Positions 35,196 through 46,582 are shown, numbered from the stretch's first letter. The stretch is 64,000 bases of DNA from Megamerina dolium (GCA_963854835.1 OY978527.1:18695345-18759344); one strand, 5' to 3'. Translations and numbers: made by a program. Notes: a model not told the origin generated them from the letters alone.

Positions 35196-35337
35196 TTGTC
35201 GGGATTTGGACTTGTCTGGTTTATGTATGATCGGGATTTGGTCGTGTCTGGATTATGTCTGGTCGAGTTTTGGTCGTGTCTGGATTATGTCTTTCGAGGT
35301 TCTGTATTTTGGGATTTTATATGTCGGGAATTCGTTA
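35196..35337 (-). repeat. Array of 16-bp units, right arm (inverted)
   Basis: Eight to nine units in exact 16-bp steps, such as TGATCGGGATTTGGTC, GTGTCTGGATTATGTC and TGGTCGAGTTTTGGTC. They are the reverse complement of the left-arm motif. The unit GTGTCTGGATTATGTC occurs twice without change. Confidence 0.85.
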
Positions 35338-35477
35338 TACACCCTTTCCAGAAGTTTTTCTGAAAAAAACAGAAGCCAAAGCGGGTGCCAATTAATTCAA
35401 TAAATTATAGAAAAGTAAGTACATATTATAGTAAGTATGATGTTTAATAAAGTATTTGGTTGACTCATTTGTTCCGT

Positions 35478-35705
35478 AGAATTGCAACCCATCGAAAAGG
35501 TGGCAAATTTTCGTCTTTAATGAGAACGATCGATCCAATGGAGAGAGGTTGTTTAGAGGCGTGCCACTTGAAGCGCTGTTGTTACTGAGTTAGGTATTCA
35601 GATGACCACTTTTTCCAGAACATTTGTTGCATACTTTATCGTATGTGCCATCGGCCGATCCGCTTGACGTTTAAGTCGGTAATATCAGGCTCAACGATCG
35701 CTGTA
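35478..35705 (-). pseudogene. BEL/Pao-type integrase C-terminal remnant
   Basis: The minus strand reads IVEPDITDLNVKRIGRW, then MQQMFWKKWSSEYLTQ, QQRFKWHASKQPL and IGSIVLIKDENLPPFRW. The 'FWKRWS.EYL..LQ.R.KW' and 'G.+VLIKDENLPP..W' blocks are characteristic of the integrase C-terminus of BEL/Pao LTR retrotransposons. Two stops are present and no LTR is visible. Confidence 0.75.
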
Positions 35706-35769
35706 AATTGTTAGGACGGCAAGATCATCTTGGTGTACTGTAAGAGGGATTAATGGACGTGAGTTAATG

Positions 35770-36343
35770 ACTGCTAAGATTTGGCAATTTAACAATGAAA
35801 ACAGCACAACTCAAGTAAAATTATATTTTGCGGTCTTAATGACTGCCTACCATATACCGCCACATTTCCATGTGCTATTATATAAAGCAATCCTGAAGCC
35901 AATCTGGACTTATGGTATTCAGTTTTGGGGCACCGCATCTCCTTCAAATATCGAAAAATTGCAGCGAATACAATCCAAGTGTCTGCGAATTATTGTAAAC
36001 GCGCCTTGGTATATGAGGAACGTTAACATCCATCGAGATTTAAATGTACCCACAATTTCTGAGGAAGTTGCAATGTCTTGCAGAAGCTACATTCAAAAAT
36101 TACACAGTCATCCGAATCCCCTTGCTAGGCAATTGTTGCTGAGCACGGGGCATCGTCGATTAAAAAGAAAAGACACACTGAATATGCTGTGAAATTGCTA
36201 TACCTCGTGACTCAACAAATTGTGATGGAACGTTGGGAATATCACATAATTTTATTTAGTTTGTAAGATTTGATTACATATTGTTAGTTTCTAAGTAATT
36301 TTAGAAAGATTCAATAAAAAAGCTTGTTAAAAAAAAAAAAAAT
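35770..36343 (+). pseudogene. Jockey-clade LINE, 3' end with poly(A)
   Basis: The frame reads YKAILKPIWTYGIQFWGTAS, NIEKLQRIQSKCLRIIVNAP, WYMRNVNIHRDLNVPTISEE and then SHPNPLARQLLL, ending at TGA 36190-36192. This is the C-terminal end of a jockey-type reverse transcriptase. The 3' UTR carries AATAAA at about 36312 and finishes in an A run at 36330-36343, so the true 3' end is preserved. It is 5'-truncated and lacks the catalytic core. Confidence 0.85.
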
Positions 36344-37010
36344 TCCATGCGATTCCATCTTCTGAAGAGTGTTTATGGACCGCGCGCTGATGCTTGCGAT
36401 TTAAAAATAAATTTTTTAGTTCGGCCAGTTTACTATTGGGGCCTACAAAATGGGTCATCTTATCTGATCACAGGCCTTCCACGTAGGCTCACAAATCGTT
36501 ACAATGTAGCTAGAAACGCAGCGGTTGTTAAATCTTTGGAATCAGTGCAAAACACGGCCTCCTTGAGAAAGCAAAAATAATAAATCTCGGTTATTACTTA
36601 CGAGACTAGACACTGGCATCAGGTTTGTAAGGATTATTATTTTTACGCCCGACCAAAGGCCGACTGTTAAACAAGTCCTAAAATACTGTTTGTCGCGATT
36701 TGTTATATTCACAAAAATAAGCTCTAACTGAGGCAATTTTTAATTTCCCTTATGAGGCCGTATTCTGCACTTGTTAGAAATATTTAACCAACTCTAGATG
36801 TACAGCTTTGGGGTCAAAGCCAATGAACAAGCATATATAATATTTCATTCGTACTCTATTCCGAACTTCTGAGCTATAGAAAATAAATATATGAACGAAA
36901 CAAATAATAAATAAATAAAATGAAATCAAAAATAAACAAAAAAAGTATTTACTATAGTATTTTTATTATTATTATTTGCTGTTACGCCGTATCGTGGGCG
37001 CATAGTGTTA
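36344..37010. other. Intergenic, nothing recognised
   Basis: A 77-codon open frame at 36347-36580 has no recognised domain. The rest is AT-rich. Confidence 0.4.
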
Positions 37011-37460
37011 TAGCCTAGACAGACGGCAGCCTAATTCCGGATTACCGGCGCACTTAATCCGAATAAAATAATAACCTGACAGACGGCAGTATTGCGGTTT
37101 AACTAAACGGCTGATTGCTGTTTTATTAGGTCTGCTCACTTACATTACTATAACTATCAATTGCTGTCATCTGTTACTCTTGATATGAGAAAATCTATAA
37201 GAAGTACGTGAACTGAAAACTATCAGAAACTTGTAAATTGACATTCACCGTTCGTAATTGACAGCTGGATTTATTTGTTCGCCAACACTTTTCATGTTGA
37301 AAACTGTAAACAATTGTTGAAAGTTTTTTGTTAGCGAACGCACCTAATATTTTGTAAAATGGATGGAGAAAAATTCACAATAGACAATTTTTCACAGTAT
37401 TGCCATCGCAAATTGCCCTAATCCTCTTTTATTTTGATAATTCGTAATGTTAAACATTAA
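37011..37460 (+). repeat. Repeat family C, first of a tandem pair
   Basis: It starts TAGCCTAGACAGACGGCAGC and runs through the common core to GTAATGTTAAACATTAA. The opposite terminus is missing. The next copy begins immediately, so the pair is a direct tandem duplication with a 450-bp period. Confidence 0.9.
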
Positions 37461-37908
37461 TAGCCTAGACAGACGGCAGCCTAATTCCAGATTACCGGCG
37501 CACTTAATCCGAATAAAATAATAACCTGACAGACGGCAGTATTGCGGTTTAACTAAACGGCTGATTGCTGTTTTATTAGGTCTGTCCACATACATTACTA
37601 TCACTATCAATTTCTGTCGTCTATCACTCTCGATATGAGAAAATCTACAAGAAGTACGTAACCTGAAAACTATCAGAAACTTGTAAATTGACATTCACCG
37701 TTCGTAATTGACAGCTGGATTTATTTGTTCGCCAACACTTTTCATGTTGAAAACTAAACAATTGTTGAAAGTTTTTTGTTAGCGAACGCACCTAATATTT
37801 TGTAAAATGGATGGAGAAAAATTCACAATAGACAATTTTCAGCAGTATTGCCATCGCAAATTGCCCTAATCCTCTTTTATTTTGATAATTCGTAATGTTA
37901 AACATTAA
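37461..37908 (+). repeat. Repeat family C, second of a tandem pair
   Basis: It is nearly identical to 37011-37460, with only scattered substitutions and small indels, and ends at the same internal position (GTAATGTTAAACATTAA). Confidence 0.9.
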
Positions 37909-38412
37909 GAAAACATACAAACGAGTTCACGTGTCACCGAAAAACATATTTGCTCCTGTAAAAGTAAACGAAACATAAAGTGAATTGGAAATGTTTTTCA
38001 TGCAAATGTCTTCACGTATAAATGGGGACTTACTGATATTATCGCTTCAACGTCTAAAAATTTGTGAGTATACGTTGGACATTGAACATAGCTCGTTTTG
38101 TCGATTGTAAATTTTGGATTGGACTTTCGGCGCAAAGCCTTTATCTTTTTCTAACTGCCTACTTTTCTACGTTTCTCGCTCACACAGTTGCGCCTGGGCA
38201 GGCCAATGTGGACAAGGGTATAGTAAATAACCAACAAACAAGCATCTAGCATCTCTGTATATTTAAATCTGTAGACCAATCACAATAGCAAAAAACAGCT
38301 GATTTTCTGATAATCACTATTTTCCTTTTCTCGTATATTTATATTTATTCTATCATTTTTAAAATTACCACTAAAATTTATAATTATTAAGTGAAAATTA
38401 GTAATTTAGAAA
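37909..38412. other. 5' flank and probable 5' UTR of the ABCB10-like gene
   Basis: No separate gene is recognised. The bases before the start (GAAAATG) fit the fly initiation context. No TATA or initiator element can be named with confidence. Confidence 0.45.
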
Positions 38413-41388
38413 ATGTCAGTACTTTGTATTCGGCAAATTACCACATCGCTGATACGTTTAAAAGTATTAGGACAACGACATTTATTTGTACAAAATAAAC
38501 TTTTAACACTGAAGGCAGAACCTACAAACTTTCTAATAACCGGCACAGGAACAAGTAGACAACGTATATGGCTTACATTAGTTCGTCCACAAAGTAATAG
38601 ATTTGCACAAAAAACACCAGTACCGAGAGTAAAGATTGGAAAACAAGATGTGTTACGTTTGCTCGGCTTAGTGAAATCAGAGAAATTGGTGCTGACAGGT
38701 TGTTGCTGATTGCGTGTGTGGCTGTGTGCTAATCTATTAAACTATTTGTTTTTTTCTTTCCTTCTACAGCTGCCATTGGTTGTTTATGCATTTCATCGGC
38801 CATAACTTTAAGTGTACCATATGCCTTAGGTAAAATACTTGATATGATCTTCCATAAGGAAGAAAACAATGCGAATGAAACGCGCAGTAATCTAAAGCGG
38901 ATTTCATTAATATTATGTGGTGTTTTTTTATTGGGTGGTTTGGCCAATTTTGGAAGAGTCTATCTATTCAATAGTGCTTGTGAGTATCTAAATTTTCTTA
39001 ATTGTGCCATTTTATAACATATATTTGTAATATTTTCAAGCTCTGCGTATTGTTAGAGATTTACGTTCAAGTCTTTATCATAGAATATTAAATCAAGAAA
39101 CCGGTTGGTTCGATACCAAGGGCAGTGGTGAATTATTGAATCGTATAGTAAATGATACCTATATGGTGGGAAATTCATTAAGTCAAAATCTCTCCGATGG
39201 ACTGCGTTCAACAGCAATGATAATGGCGGGCACAACATTAATGGTGTGTGTGTGTGTGTGTGCGTGGAAATATATAAATAATTTGTGTATGTAAATATTT
39301 GTAGATTTATACCTCACCGAAATTAGCATTAATCAGTACCTGTGTAGTACCGGTTGTTGCGGGCATAGCAATAATTTATGGGCGCTATGTACGACGAATA
39401 ACTAGAGATTTGTTGGACAAATTTGCGGACATTTCCAAATCGATCGAAGAACGTTTGGCAAACGTGAAAACTGTAAAGACGTTCGGTAGAGAGCATGAGG
39501 AAAGTAAACTTTATGATCATCTACTAATGGATGCTTTACGTTTGGGCTACAGAGAAGTGAAAGCACGTTCAATATTCTACGGCATGGTAAGTGTTGATCT
39601 ACACCGTTGTTATATTTTAAATGCTATCGATTTTATTTCCACAAGCCGATTATCCGACTACTGTGAAATTTTTTAAAAAGAAACAAACATTCCACTCAAA
39701 AAATCCGAGTCGTTTAAGTTTTTCAGATGCTCCCAACTAGTACTGGTTCTTTTTTCAGTACTCTAACCAAAGAAATGGGGATTTGTCGAGAATCAGCAAC
39801 GATAATACCAGCGAAAATGCTTGTATGGTATTGTATGCTAAAATAGGTGGTCGATATTTTTATACGTGTTACAGACGACACCGGAGAAACAATGATATAT
39901 TACACAACGAAGAACTAACGCGTTTCTAAGACTTAGTAGATGAGAGCTTCGTACTAGAATATATCACCCGAACATTCAAGATCAATAAAAAATTCACCAC
40001 TCATCTACCTCGATGAGTTAAATCTGATCTTCACTGGCAGAAACACTATGAATAAACTAAAGACGTAGCGCTCTTCATAATCAGAAAAAAACAAAATATA
40101 TACGGGAGATATTAGGATCCTTTCTGGAGGAACTAGCCAGAAATGGGACGACTTTAGAACTCCTTCCTAAATTTGATGTGCGCATGCCCGTATCCGCAGG
40201 CGCATGTAATATTTAGGATTCTATAATTCAGATAGCCTCACAGAGCGTGTGAGAGATCTCACACGCTATATCATGAGGTCCAATTGGGCCGAGTTAGTTA
40301 GTTTGGAACCGAAATCGTGTGGTACCACAATGGGCCTGGTGAGCGACATTAGCCATCCTACCCACCTACCATGTCCCAATGATTTTAAGTTAGAAATAGA
40401 TCTTCCGCAATACAGCTGAAAAATTTCAAGATGCTTTGTCGGTCTCAATTATACCAAATAAAAACTATAAAAAATGAAATCAATACTAAAAAACATGACA
40501 GTTTTGGCTATTTCACAGCTTGATCTGTTATAAAATCACTAGTGTAAAAGGTTTTAATGAATCACCTTATAAATTGGTCGTTTTCCTTAACGTTGGTTAC
40601 AAAACGATTGATTTCAAATGTCATTTACTCCATCTTACTGAACATTCTTTGCAGCTTTTTTAGCCGTGTTTCCCGTATTAAGTCTCCAACTCAGATTTGT
40701 ATTTAGTATTATCTTGTGTTTTGTTTGAGAAACTTAATGTTTGTCCATTGAGTTTGAAAGGTCTAGTTGTTTACTACTGTTGCCATCTCTTCTAAGAGAC
40801 CAAATATTTTTGTACTTACAGACTGGAATGTCGGGCAATATCATTATAATATCAGTCCTCTATTATGGTGGTATGCTCGTGGTGAATGATGTACTGACGA
40901 TTGGTGCTTTAACATCGTTCATTTTATATGCTGGCTACTCGGCAATCTCAATGAATGGCCTCTCAAATTTCTATACAGAATTGAATAAGGGTGTTGGCGC
41001 TGCACAACGTATATGGGAAATATTCGATCGTAAATATACCATACCGATTAATGTTGGTATTATACCGGAACATGAGCCAAAGGGCGAGATACAATTTGAA
41101 AATGTGCAATTTAATTTCCCCGCACGACCAGATCATTGGGTATTGAATGATTTTAATTTAACATTGAAGCCCGGTCAAACTACAGCCATTGTGGGACGTA
41201 GTGGTTCGGGTAAGACGACAATAGCTACGCTATTGTTACGTCTATACGATCCACAACATGGGCGTGTACTATTGGATGGTGTGAATTTAAGAGAATTAAG
41301 TCCAATTTGGTTGCGTAGTCATATTGGTGCTGTGACACAAGTAAATTGAAATTGTAAACATAAATGAATAAATAAGAATTGATTCTTA

Positions 41389-41422
<34 letters not shown>

Positions 41423-41993
41423 CAGGAACCAATACTCTTCTCTGGTAGTATACGTGACAATATTATGTATGGACTTAATCCAGGTGACACAGTTGCTGAG
41501 CATCATTTTGATGAAGTCGTACGCAAGGCACATGTTGATGAATTTGCAGTAAAATTACCACAAGGACTCGATACATTAGTGGGACAACGTGGTATGATGT
41601 TAAGCGGTGGACAGAAGCAAAGAGTTGCCATAGCGAGAGCATTAATTAGGGTAAATTTTATATGCATTTATGAGATGTGTGATTTATTGAAGAATTCACT
41701 CGACCTCGTCTCGATCATTACAGAATCCAACTATATTAATATTAGATGAGGCGACAAGTGCATTAGATTCAACCTCGGAAGAGTTGGTACAAAACGCATT
41801 GGAAAAGTTGGCAAAAGGGCGTACAGTTCTTACAATAGCACATCGTTTAAGTACAATACGTAATGCTAATTTAATAGCCGTTTTGGACAATGGTCGCATC
41901 TGTGAACAAGGTCATTATGAGCAATTAATGGCATTGGAAAACGGCAATTTTAAAGACCTCATACGCAAACAAACATTTCTTGTAAATTCTTGA
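38413..41993 (+). CDS. ABCB10: Mitochondrial ABC half-transporter, ABCB10-like
   Basis: Seven exons (38413-38698, 38770-38979, 39041-39243, 39305-39586, 40822-41340, 41426-41650, 41724-41993) give 664 residues. All borders are GT/AG and all phases agree. The first 65 residues are rich in Arg, Leu and Ser, nearly free of acidic residues, and look like a mitochondrial presequence. Residues about 90-400 form the transmembrane domain. The nucleotide-binding domain has Walker A GRSGSGKT (452-459), the Q-loop Gln at 500, signature LSGGQ (559-563), Walker B ILILDEA (Asp583, Glu584), D-loop SALD and H-loop His615. All catalytic residues are present, so the gene looks functional. One NBD per chain means it works as a homodimer. 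ABCB10 proteins sit in the mitochondrial inner membrane and support haem metabolism and redox balance; in flies the counterpart is CG3156. The transported substrate is not known from sequence. Confidence 0.93.
39587..40821 (+). other. Large fourth intron of the ABCB10-like gene
   Basis: This intron is 1235 bp while the other five are 61-85 bp. It runs from ATG/GTAAGTG to TACTTACAG/AC. It contains a short perfect palindrome at 40244-40267 but no recognised transposon or gene. Confidence 0.8.
41391..41420. repeat. (TC)n microsatellite forming an intronic polypyrimidine tract
   Basis: A TC run lies directly upstream of the exon-6 acceptor (CTATACAG/GA) and therefore doubles as its polypyrimidine tract. 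Confidence 0.85.
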
Positions 41994-42208
41994 TAGCTTT
42001 ACTCAGACAATGCATATATTTAAGTTATATGGTAATGGTTTGGCACATTTTTGTCCATAAAAATATTTGGTGTATTGTTTTTGTACAGTAGTACAGTGTT
42101 CACTTCATATATTACATATATGTATATGTACATACTACGTTGAAAGCCACTTGAATTTGGTAATTTTGTTAATAATGGCGACACTAAATTCATATTACAA
42201 GTGCAACA

Positions 42209-42214
42209 AATAAA
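42209..42214 (+). terminator. Candidate poly(A) signal of the ABCB10-like gene
   Basis: AATAAA lies 216 bp after the stop codon; a second AATAAA-type word follows within 20 bp. Confidence 0.45.
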
Positions 42215-42235
42215 ACATAAAAATAAACAAAAAAT

Positions 42236-42290
42236 ATGTCGTGTCGCGATGGGGATCGAACCGACTCGAAACCCAGGCCAATCGAACAAA
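42236..42290 (-). repeat. tRNA-like 3' segment, possible second SINE family
   Basis: On the minus strand GGTTCGATCCCCATCGCGAC matches a Pol III B box (GGTTCGATCC) followed by an acceptor-stem-like tail. No good A box or full cloverleaf is found 30-50 bp upstream. It is not a tRNA gene; it may be the head of an old tRNA-derived SINE unrelated to the main family here. Confidence 0.35.
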
Positions 42291-42467
42291 ATATTGATCT
42301 GTCATCAGGTTCGTTCACTAAAAGTGGACCTCCAATGCAATTGGCCTAAATTGTTCAGGATCATGCTGTTTTAATTTCTAGGACGTTAAGGCAACCCCCA
42401 AATATAATCTTGAACCCACATACTTCTTGTTGTCCTTAGTTTAATGCACTCCAAGTACACTAGCTGC

Positions 42468-42885
42468 GTTCTTTTGCACGCGAGTTGCAAAAGAACACTC
42501 GTTTATTTATCGAATTGCATGCAAAGCAACAACAAAAATAAACGACCTGAGTTATAGAGCTGCAAGTAAAAAAAAAACAGCACTATTGTGAATAGGCTAC
42601 TGGAATGTGCTTGGGAATTTTCAACAACACGTCAAATTATTGTAAATATAAACAAAACTAAGCAAGTGCAAATAAAAATTTATTTTAAATAAACGAATAT
42701 ATTTATTTACTATTCCGGAGAATTGTTTCTTTTTTGTTTTTATTTCATTTATAAATTTCACGAACAACCATATATACCAACAGCGTTGCTAAGTAACTCA
42801 ACGGAAATAATAAGCAAGTAAAAGGGAAATTATATGTGAGTTGGTGTTCTTTTGCAACTCGTTATCGAAGAACGGAACGAAAAGT
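42468..42885. repeat. Inverted-repeat element (about 415 bp)
   Basis: The left end GCGTTCTTTTGCACGCGAGT, TGCAAAAGAACACTCG is matched in reverse by GTGTTCTTTTGCAACTCGTT, ATCGAAGAACGGAACG on the right. The left terminus is itself a hairpin (GTTCTTTTGCA / TGCAAAAGAAC). No target duplication is clear and the interior is non-coding. Confidence 0.55.
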
Positions 42886-43159
42886 GAGTGTAATGTACGC
42901 GAACAAACTAATTATGACACCATATTCTCCATAATTACTAATAAATATCAATTATAACGAATTCAATCCTTAACCATAAAAAAAAACTTTTTTTAAATTT
43001 TAACAGCCGTTCTAGCGAATATATCGAGATGAACAGTTCCCTAAGGATAGCGATTTGAAGTGCCAAATGGACTATCCCAAACACAAATGTGGTCAAAGTT
43101 TTCATGACTTATTGGTATAATGTTGATAAGTGAAACCCATTCCACTGAAAAGAGTTATA

Positions 43160-43756
43160 CAGGGTGATTTTTTAGCAACTTCCTTCTTGGCAACACTGTT
43201 TTTGGCAGCTCAGCTGTTTTCTTGAAACATGTTACTGTCAAACATGTTCAGTTTGGTCTATGATTTAACCATGAATCGACTTATAAACGAACAACGCTTG
43301 CAGATTATTGAATTTTATTATCAAAATTCATGCTCAGTTCATTCATTCATTCATTTTATGGTCAGTTTGGGCGACCTACTGAGGCGGCTATTCGGAATAT
43401 TGTGACTAAATTTCGCACCAAATTTACATTATTGGACATTAAACCACCAACACGCATACGTAGAGTGCGAACAGAGAAAAATAACGTAGCTGTATCCGCC
43501 AGTGTTGTTGATTACCGTGAAATATCGATTTATTCGTGAGATACCGGTCGATATGTTGTAGAGAGTATGTCAAAATTGGACCCAGCGTATAATATGGTTC
43601 CATTTAAGGCGCAGCCGCGGGTAACGTTTACATGAAATCATCCTTAAACATTGAATTATATAGATCGTTCTATCGACTCAAATAAACATTTCGTACATTT
43701 CCCTAAATTTTATGCTTTTTTTAATAAAATCCGAAGGCTCTTAAAAAATCATCCTG
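43160..43756 (+). mobile_element. Deletion derivative of a Tc1/mariner-type transposon
   Basis: The left end CAGGGTGATTTTTTAGCAAC and the right end, inverse of CAGGATGATTTTTTAAGAGC, are flanked by TA. The interior keeps only the transposase N-terminus (MNRLINEQRLQIIEFYYQNS, GQFGRPTEAAIRNIVTKFRT, LLDIKPPTRIRRVRTE). It then jumps to the 3' non-coding end, so the entire DDE domain is deleted. Confidence 0.85.
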
Positions 43757-44842
43757 TATTAAAATTCACCAATTTAATATATATTCTACATATCATCCAT
43801 CAGGAAAAGCTCGGACCCATTATCATTAGAAACAACATTGCACATGCGGTGCAAAATAATTACAAGGAAGCATACTTGCAGTCAACAATTATGACTCTTT
43901 CAGCCTAGACAGACGGCAGCGTTAATCCGGATTTCCGGCGCACTTAATCCGAATAAAATACTACCCTGACAGACGTCTGTATTGCGGATTAACTAAACGG
44001 CTGATTGCTGTTTTCTACTATCACTATCAATTTCTGTCATCTGTCACTCTCGATATGAGAAAATCTACAAGAAGTACGTGAACTGAAAACTATCAGAAAC
44101 TTGTAAATTGACATTCACAGTTCGTAATTGACAGTTGGATTTATTCGTTCGCCAACGCATTTCATGTTGAAAACTGTTAACAATTGTTGAAAGTTTTTTG
44201 TTAGCAAACACACCTAATATTTTGTAATATGGATCGAGAAAAATTCACAATAGAAAATTTTTAGCAGTGTTGCCATCGCAAATCGCCCTAATCCTCTTTT
44301 ATTCTGAGAATTAACTCATAGAGTTAATGCGGATTAGCTGCAGCTGCCCGAGTTAATTCAAATTAACTCGGTAATCCGGAATTAGGCTGCCGTCTGTCTA
44401 GAGGCTATTAAAGACTTTAAAAGTGATCTTACACTTGCATCAGTTTATCGTCCACCAAATAATTCAACAAAAAGTCATCAATTTCAAAATTTGTTTAATA
44501 CACTTGGCTCCAGATTTATTGCTGGTGGTGACTACAATGCTAAACACTCATAATGGGGTTCAAGAATAAAAACATCAAGGGGTCGTGAGCTTTTTATAAC
44601 CATGGACATATTTATACGGGTGAGCTAACCTCTTAGCCCACAGATAGAAATAAGTTATCAGACATTATCGATTTCTGTATATCCAAAGGTGTATCAAAAG
44701 TTCACACAAGTATTAGGTCGTGTTTGGATCTGTCGTAAGACCATTCTTCACTTATTCTGTCAGTTAAACCGAATACCAATACAAAGAAAAAGCATCGCAA
44801 CTGCAAAAATAAAGACTGAGATCTAAAATCTGAGAAAGATAA
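43757..44842 (+). pseudogene. Jockey-clade LINE endonuclease domain, split by family C
   Basis: The left part reads IIIRNNIAHAVQNNYKEAYL, QSTIMTL. After the family-C insertion (43902-44408) it continues with LASVYRPPNNSTKSHQF, FNTLGSRFIAGGDYNAKHS and SRGRELF. This is the apurinic-type endonuclease of jockey elements, including the catalytic Asp/Asn in GGDYNAKH. Stops and frameshifts follow. The copy may be the 5' portion of the same element whose reverse-transcriptase end lies at 47770-48215. Confidence 0.8.
43902..44408 (+). repeat. Repeat family C, full-length copy in LINE
   Basis: Both termini are present: AGCCTAGACAGACGGCAGCG at the left and GCTGCCGTCTGTCTAGAGGC at the right (two extra bases). 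It interrupts the jockey endonuclease frame. Confidence 0.9.
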
Positions 44843-46582
44843 ACTTACTTATATGGCCATTACAACCGAAAATCGATTTAGGCCGAATATAGCATGCATC
44901 GCCAGTTAGCTCTTTCCTTCGCTAGTTGGCGTCTGTTAGAAGTTCCAAGCGCTGACAAGTTTTTCAGTATTTGAACATTCCACCGGTGGTTAGGACTTCC
45001 CCTTCTGTGTCGTCCACCAGCGTGTTCGGAATATAACACCTTTTTAGTCGGAGCATGTTTTTCCATTCGCTCGACATGACCTATCCAGCTGAATTTTAAT
45101 CCGCTTTGCTATATCGATGTCATACAGCTCATGGTTGTACCTTATTCGGTACTTGCCACCAACGCAAATAGGTCCAAAGATCTTGCGTAGGACTTTTCTC
45201 TCGAAAACCCCAAGCATTCGCTCATCCGAGGTGGAAATTGTCCAGGCTTCAGCGTCATATGTTAGGACAGGCATGATGAGACACTTGTAAAGTGTGGTTT
45301 TCGTTGACGAAGACAGGGCCCGACTCCTCAATTGCTTACTTAGCCCAAAGTAGCACCTGTTAGTAAGAGTGACCCTTCGCAATATCTCCAGGCTGACGTC
45401 ATTACTGATGCTAATGCTGGTTTCAAGATAGATAAAATCCTTCACTACTTCAAATGCGTAGTTATCAACAGTGACATGCTGTCCAAGACGCCGGGACTCT
45501 TTGTTTGTTGACGCTAGGTAATTCGTCTTCCCCTCGTTCACGGTAAGACCCATTCGACGCGACTCTCTTTCCAGCTCTGAGAATGCTGCACTGACTGCTC
45601 GCGTGTTCATGCCGATTATGTCAATATCATCGGCATACGCTAACAGCATGACACTTTTGTTGAAGATAGTGCCATTATGTCGTAGATCAGCAGCTCGTAT
45701 TATTTTCTCCATAATAAGATTGAAGAAGTCGCACAATAACAGATCACCTTGTCTGAAACCCCGTTCGGTATTAAACTGCGAGGAGAAATACTTCCCAATT
45801 TTCGCTGAACAACGGGTGTTACACAGTGTCATTTTGCAAAGCCGAATAAGCTTTCGCAGGAATACTGAACTCAGACATTGTCGTGTACAGGTAATCCTTT
45901 ATAGGACTGTCGAAAGCGGCTTTATAATCGATGTGTCGATCTGTTTTTCTTGGGTCTTCTCCAGGATTTGGCGGAGTGTGAAAATCTTGTCGATGGTGGA
46001 TTTACCAGGTATGAAGCCACACTGATAACGTCCAATCAGGTTGTTAAGTATAGACTTCAACCTTTTACACAGTATGCTCGATAGAGCCTTGTATGCGATG
46101 CTAAGAATATTTATTCCACGGTTGTTGGTACAAATTGTGGGGACTTCTTTCTTATGTACGGGACAGAGAAAACTGAGCATCCAATCATCGGGTATGTTTT
46201 CATCCGGGATTGTTCGAGGCGTCGTAATTCAGTAACGTGAGGAAATGTTTTCACCATAAGCTCAGTACACTCCGGAAACCTGTAACCAGATTCCTATTGT
46301 TGTCACGACAGGAAGAGGCTCCGGGGTTTAAACCGCCACTCAGGCGCCTGAACTTCTCAAAGAGTTTTTGAGTCTCATTCCTGTCTCTACACATCTTGAA
46401 CTCCTTACACTCGCGTCTTTCTAGCTCTCTCTTCTTACGCTTGAAAATACGTCTCTGATCTTCTCTCTGTAACGCTCATTCATAGCTCGCGTAGCACCTG
46501 CACGCAGGGTTTTTCTGCGGCAGCGTCTTTCTCTGCGGTAGAATCATACCACTCATTTCTCATATGGGATATGTGTATCCAC
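44843..46582 (-). pseudogene. RTE-type LINE: reverse-transcriptase half
   Basis: Minus-strand order: RNEWYD and AEKDAA (linker), a linker region with stops, then FLCPVHKKEVPTICTNNRGI, LSIAYKALSSILCKRLK, YQCGFIPGKSTIDKIFTLRQ and FNTERGFRQGDLL. The catalytic box follows as MLLAYADDIDIIGMNTRAVS, then NEGKTNYLASTN, IMPVLTYDAEAWTISTSDER and the C-terminal basic region to the 3' end TGGCCATATAAGTAAGT. The YADD residues are intact but stops, deletions and frameshifts (for example near 45070 and 45835) kill the frame. The tail of short TAAG units is typical of RTE elements. Confidence 0.88.

Noticed and set aside
37392..37694. 100-codon minus-strand frame
   Set aside because: It spans the junction of the tandem family-C copies, which are non-coding inverted-repeat elements.
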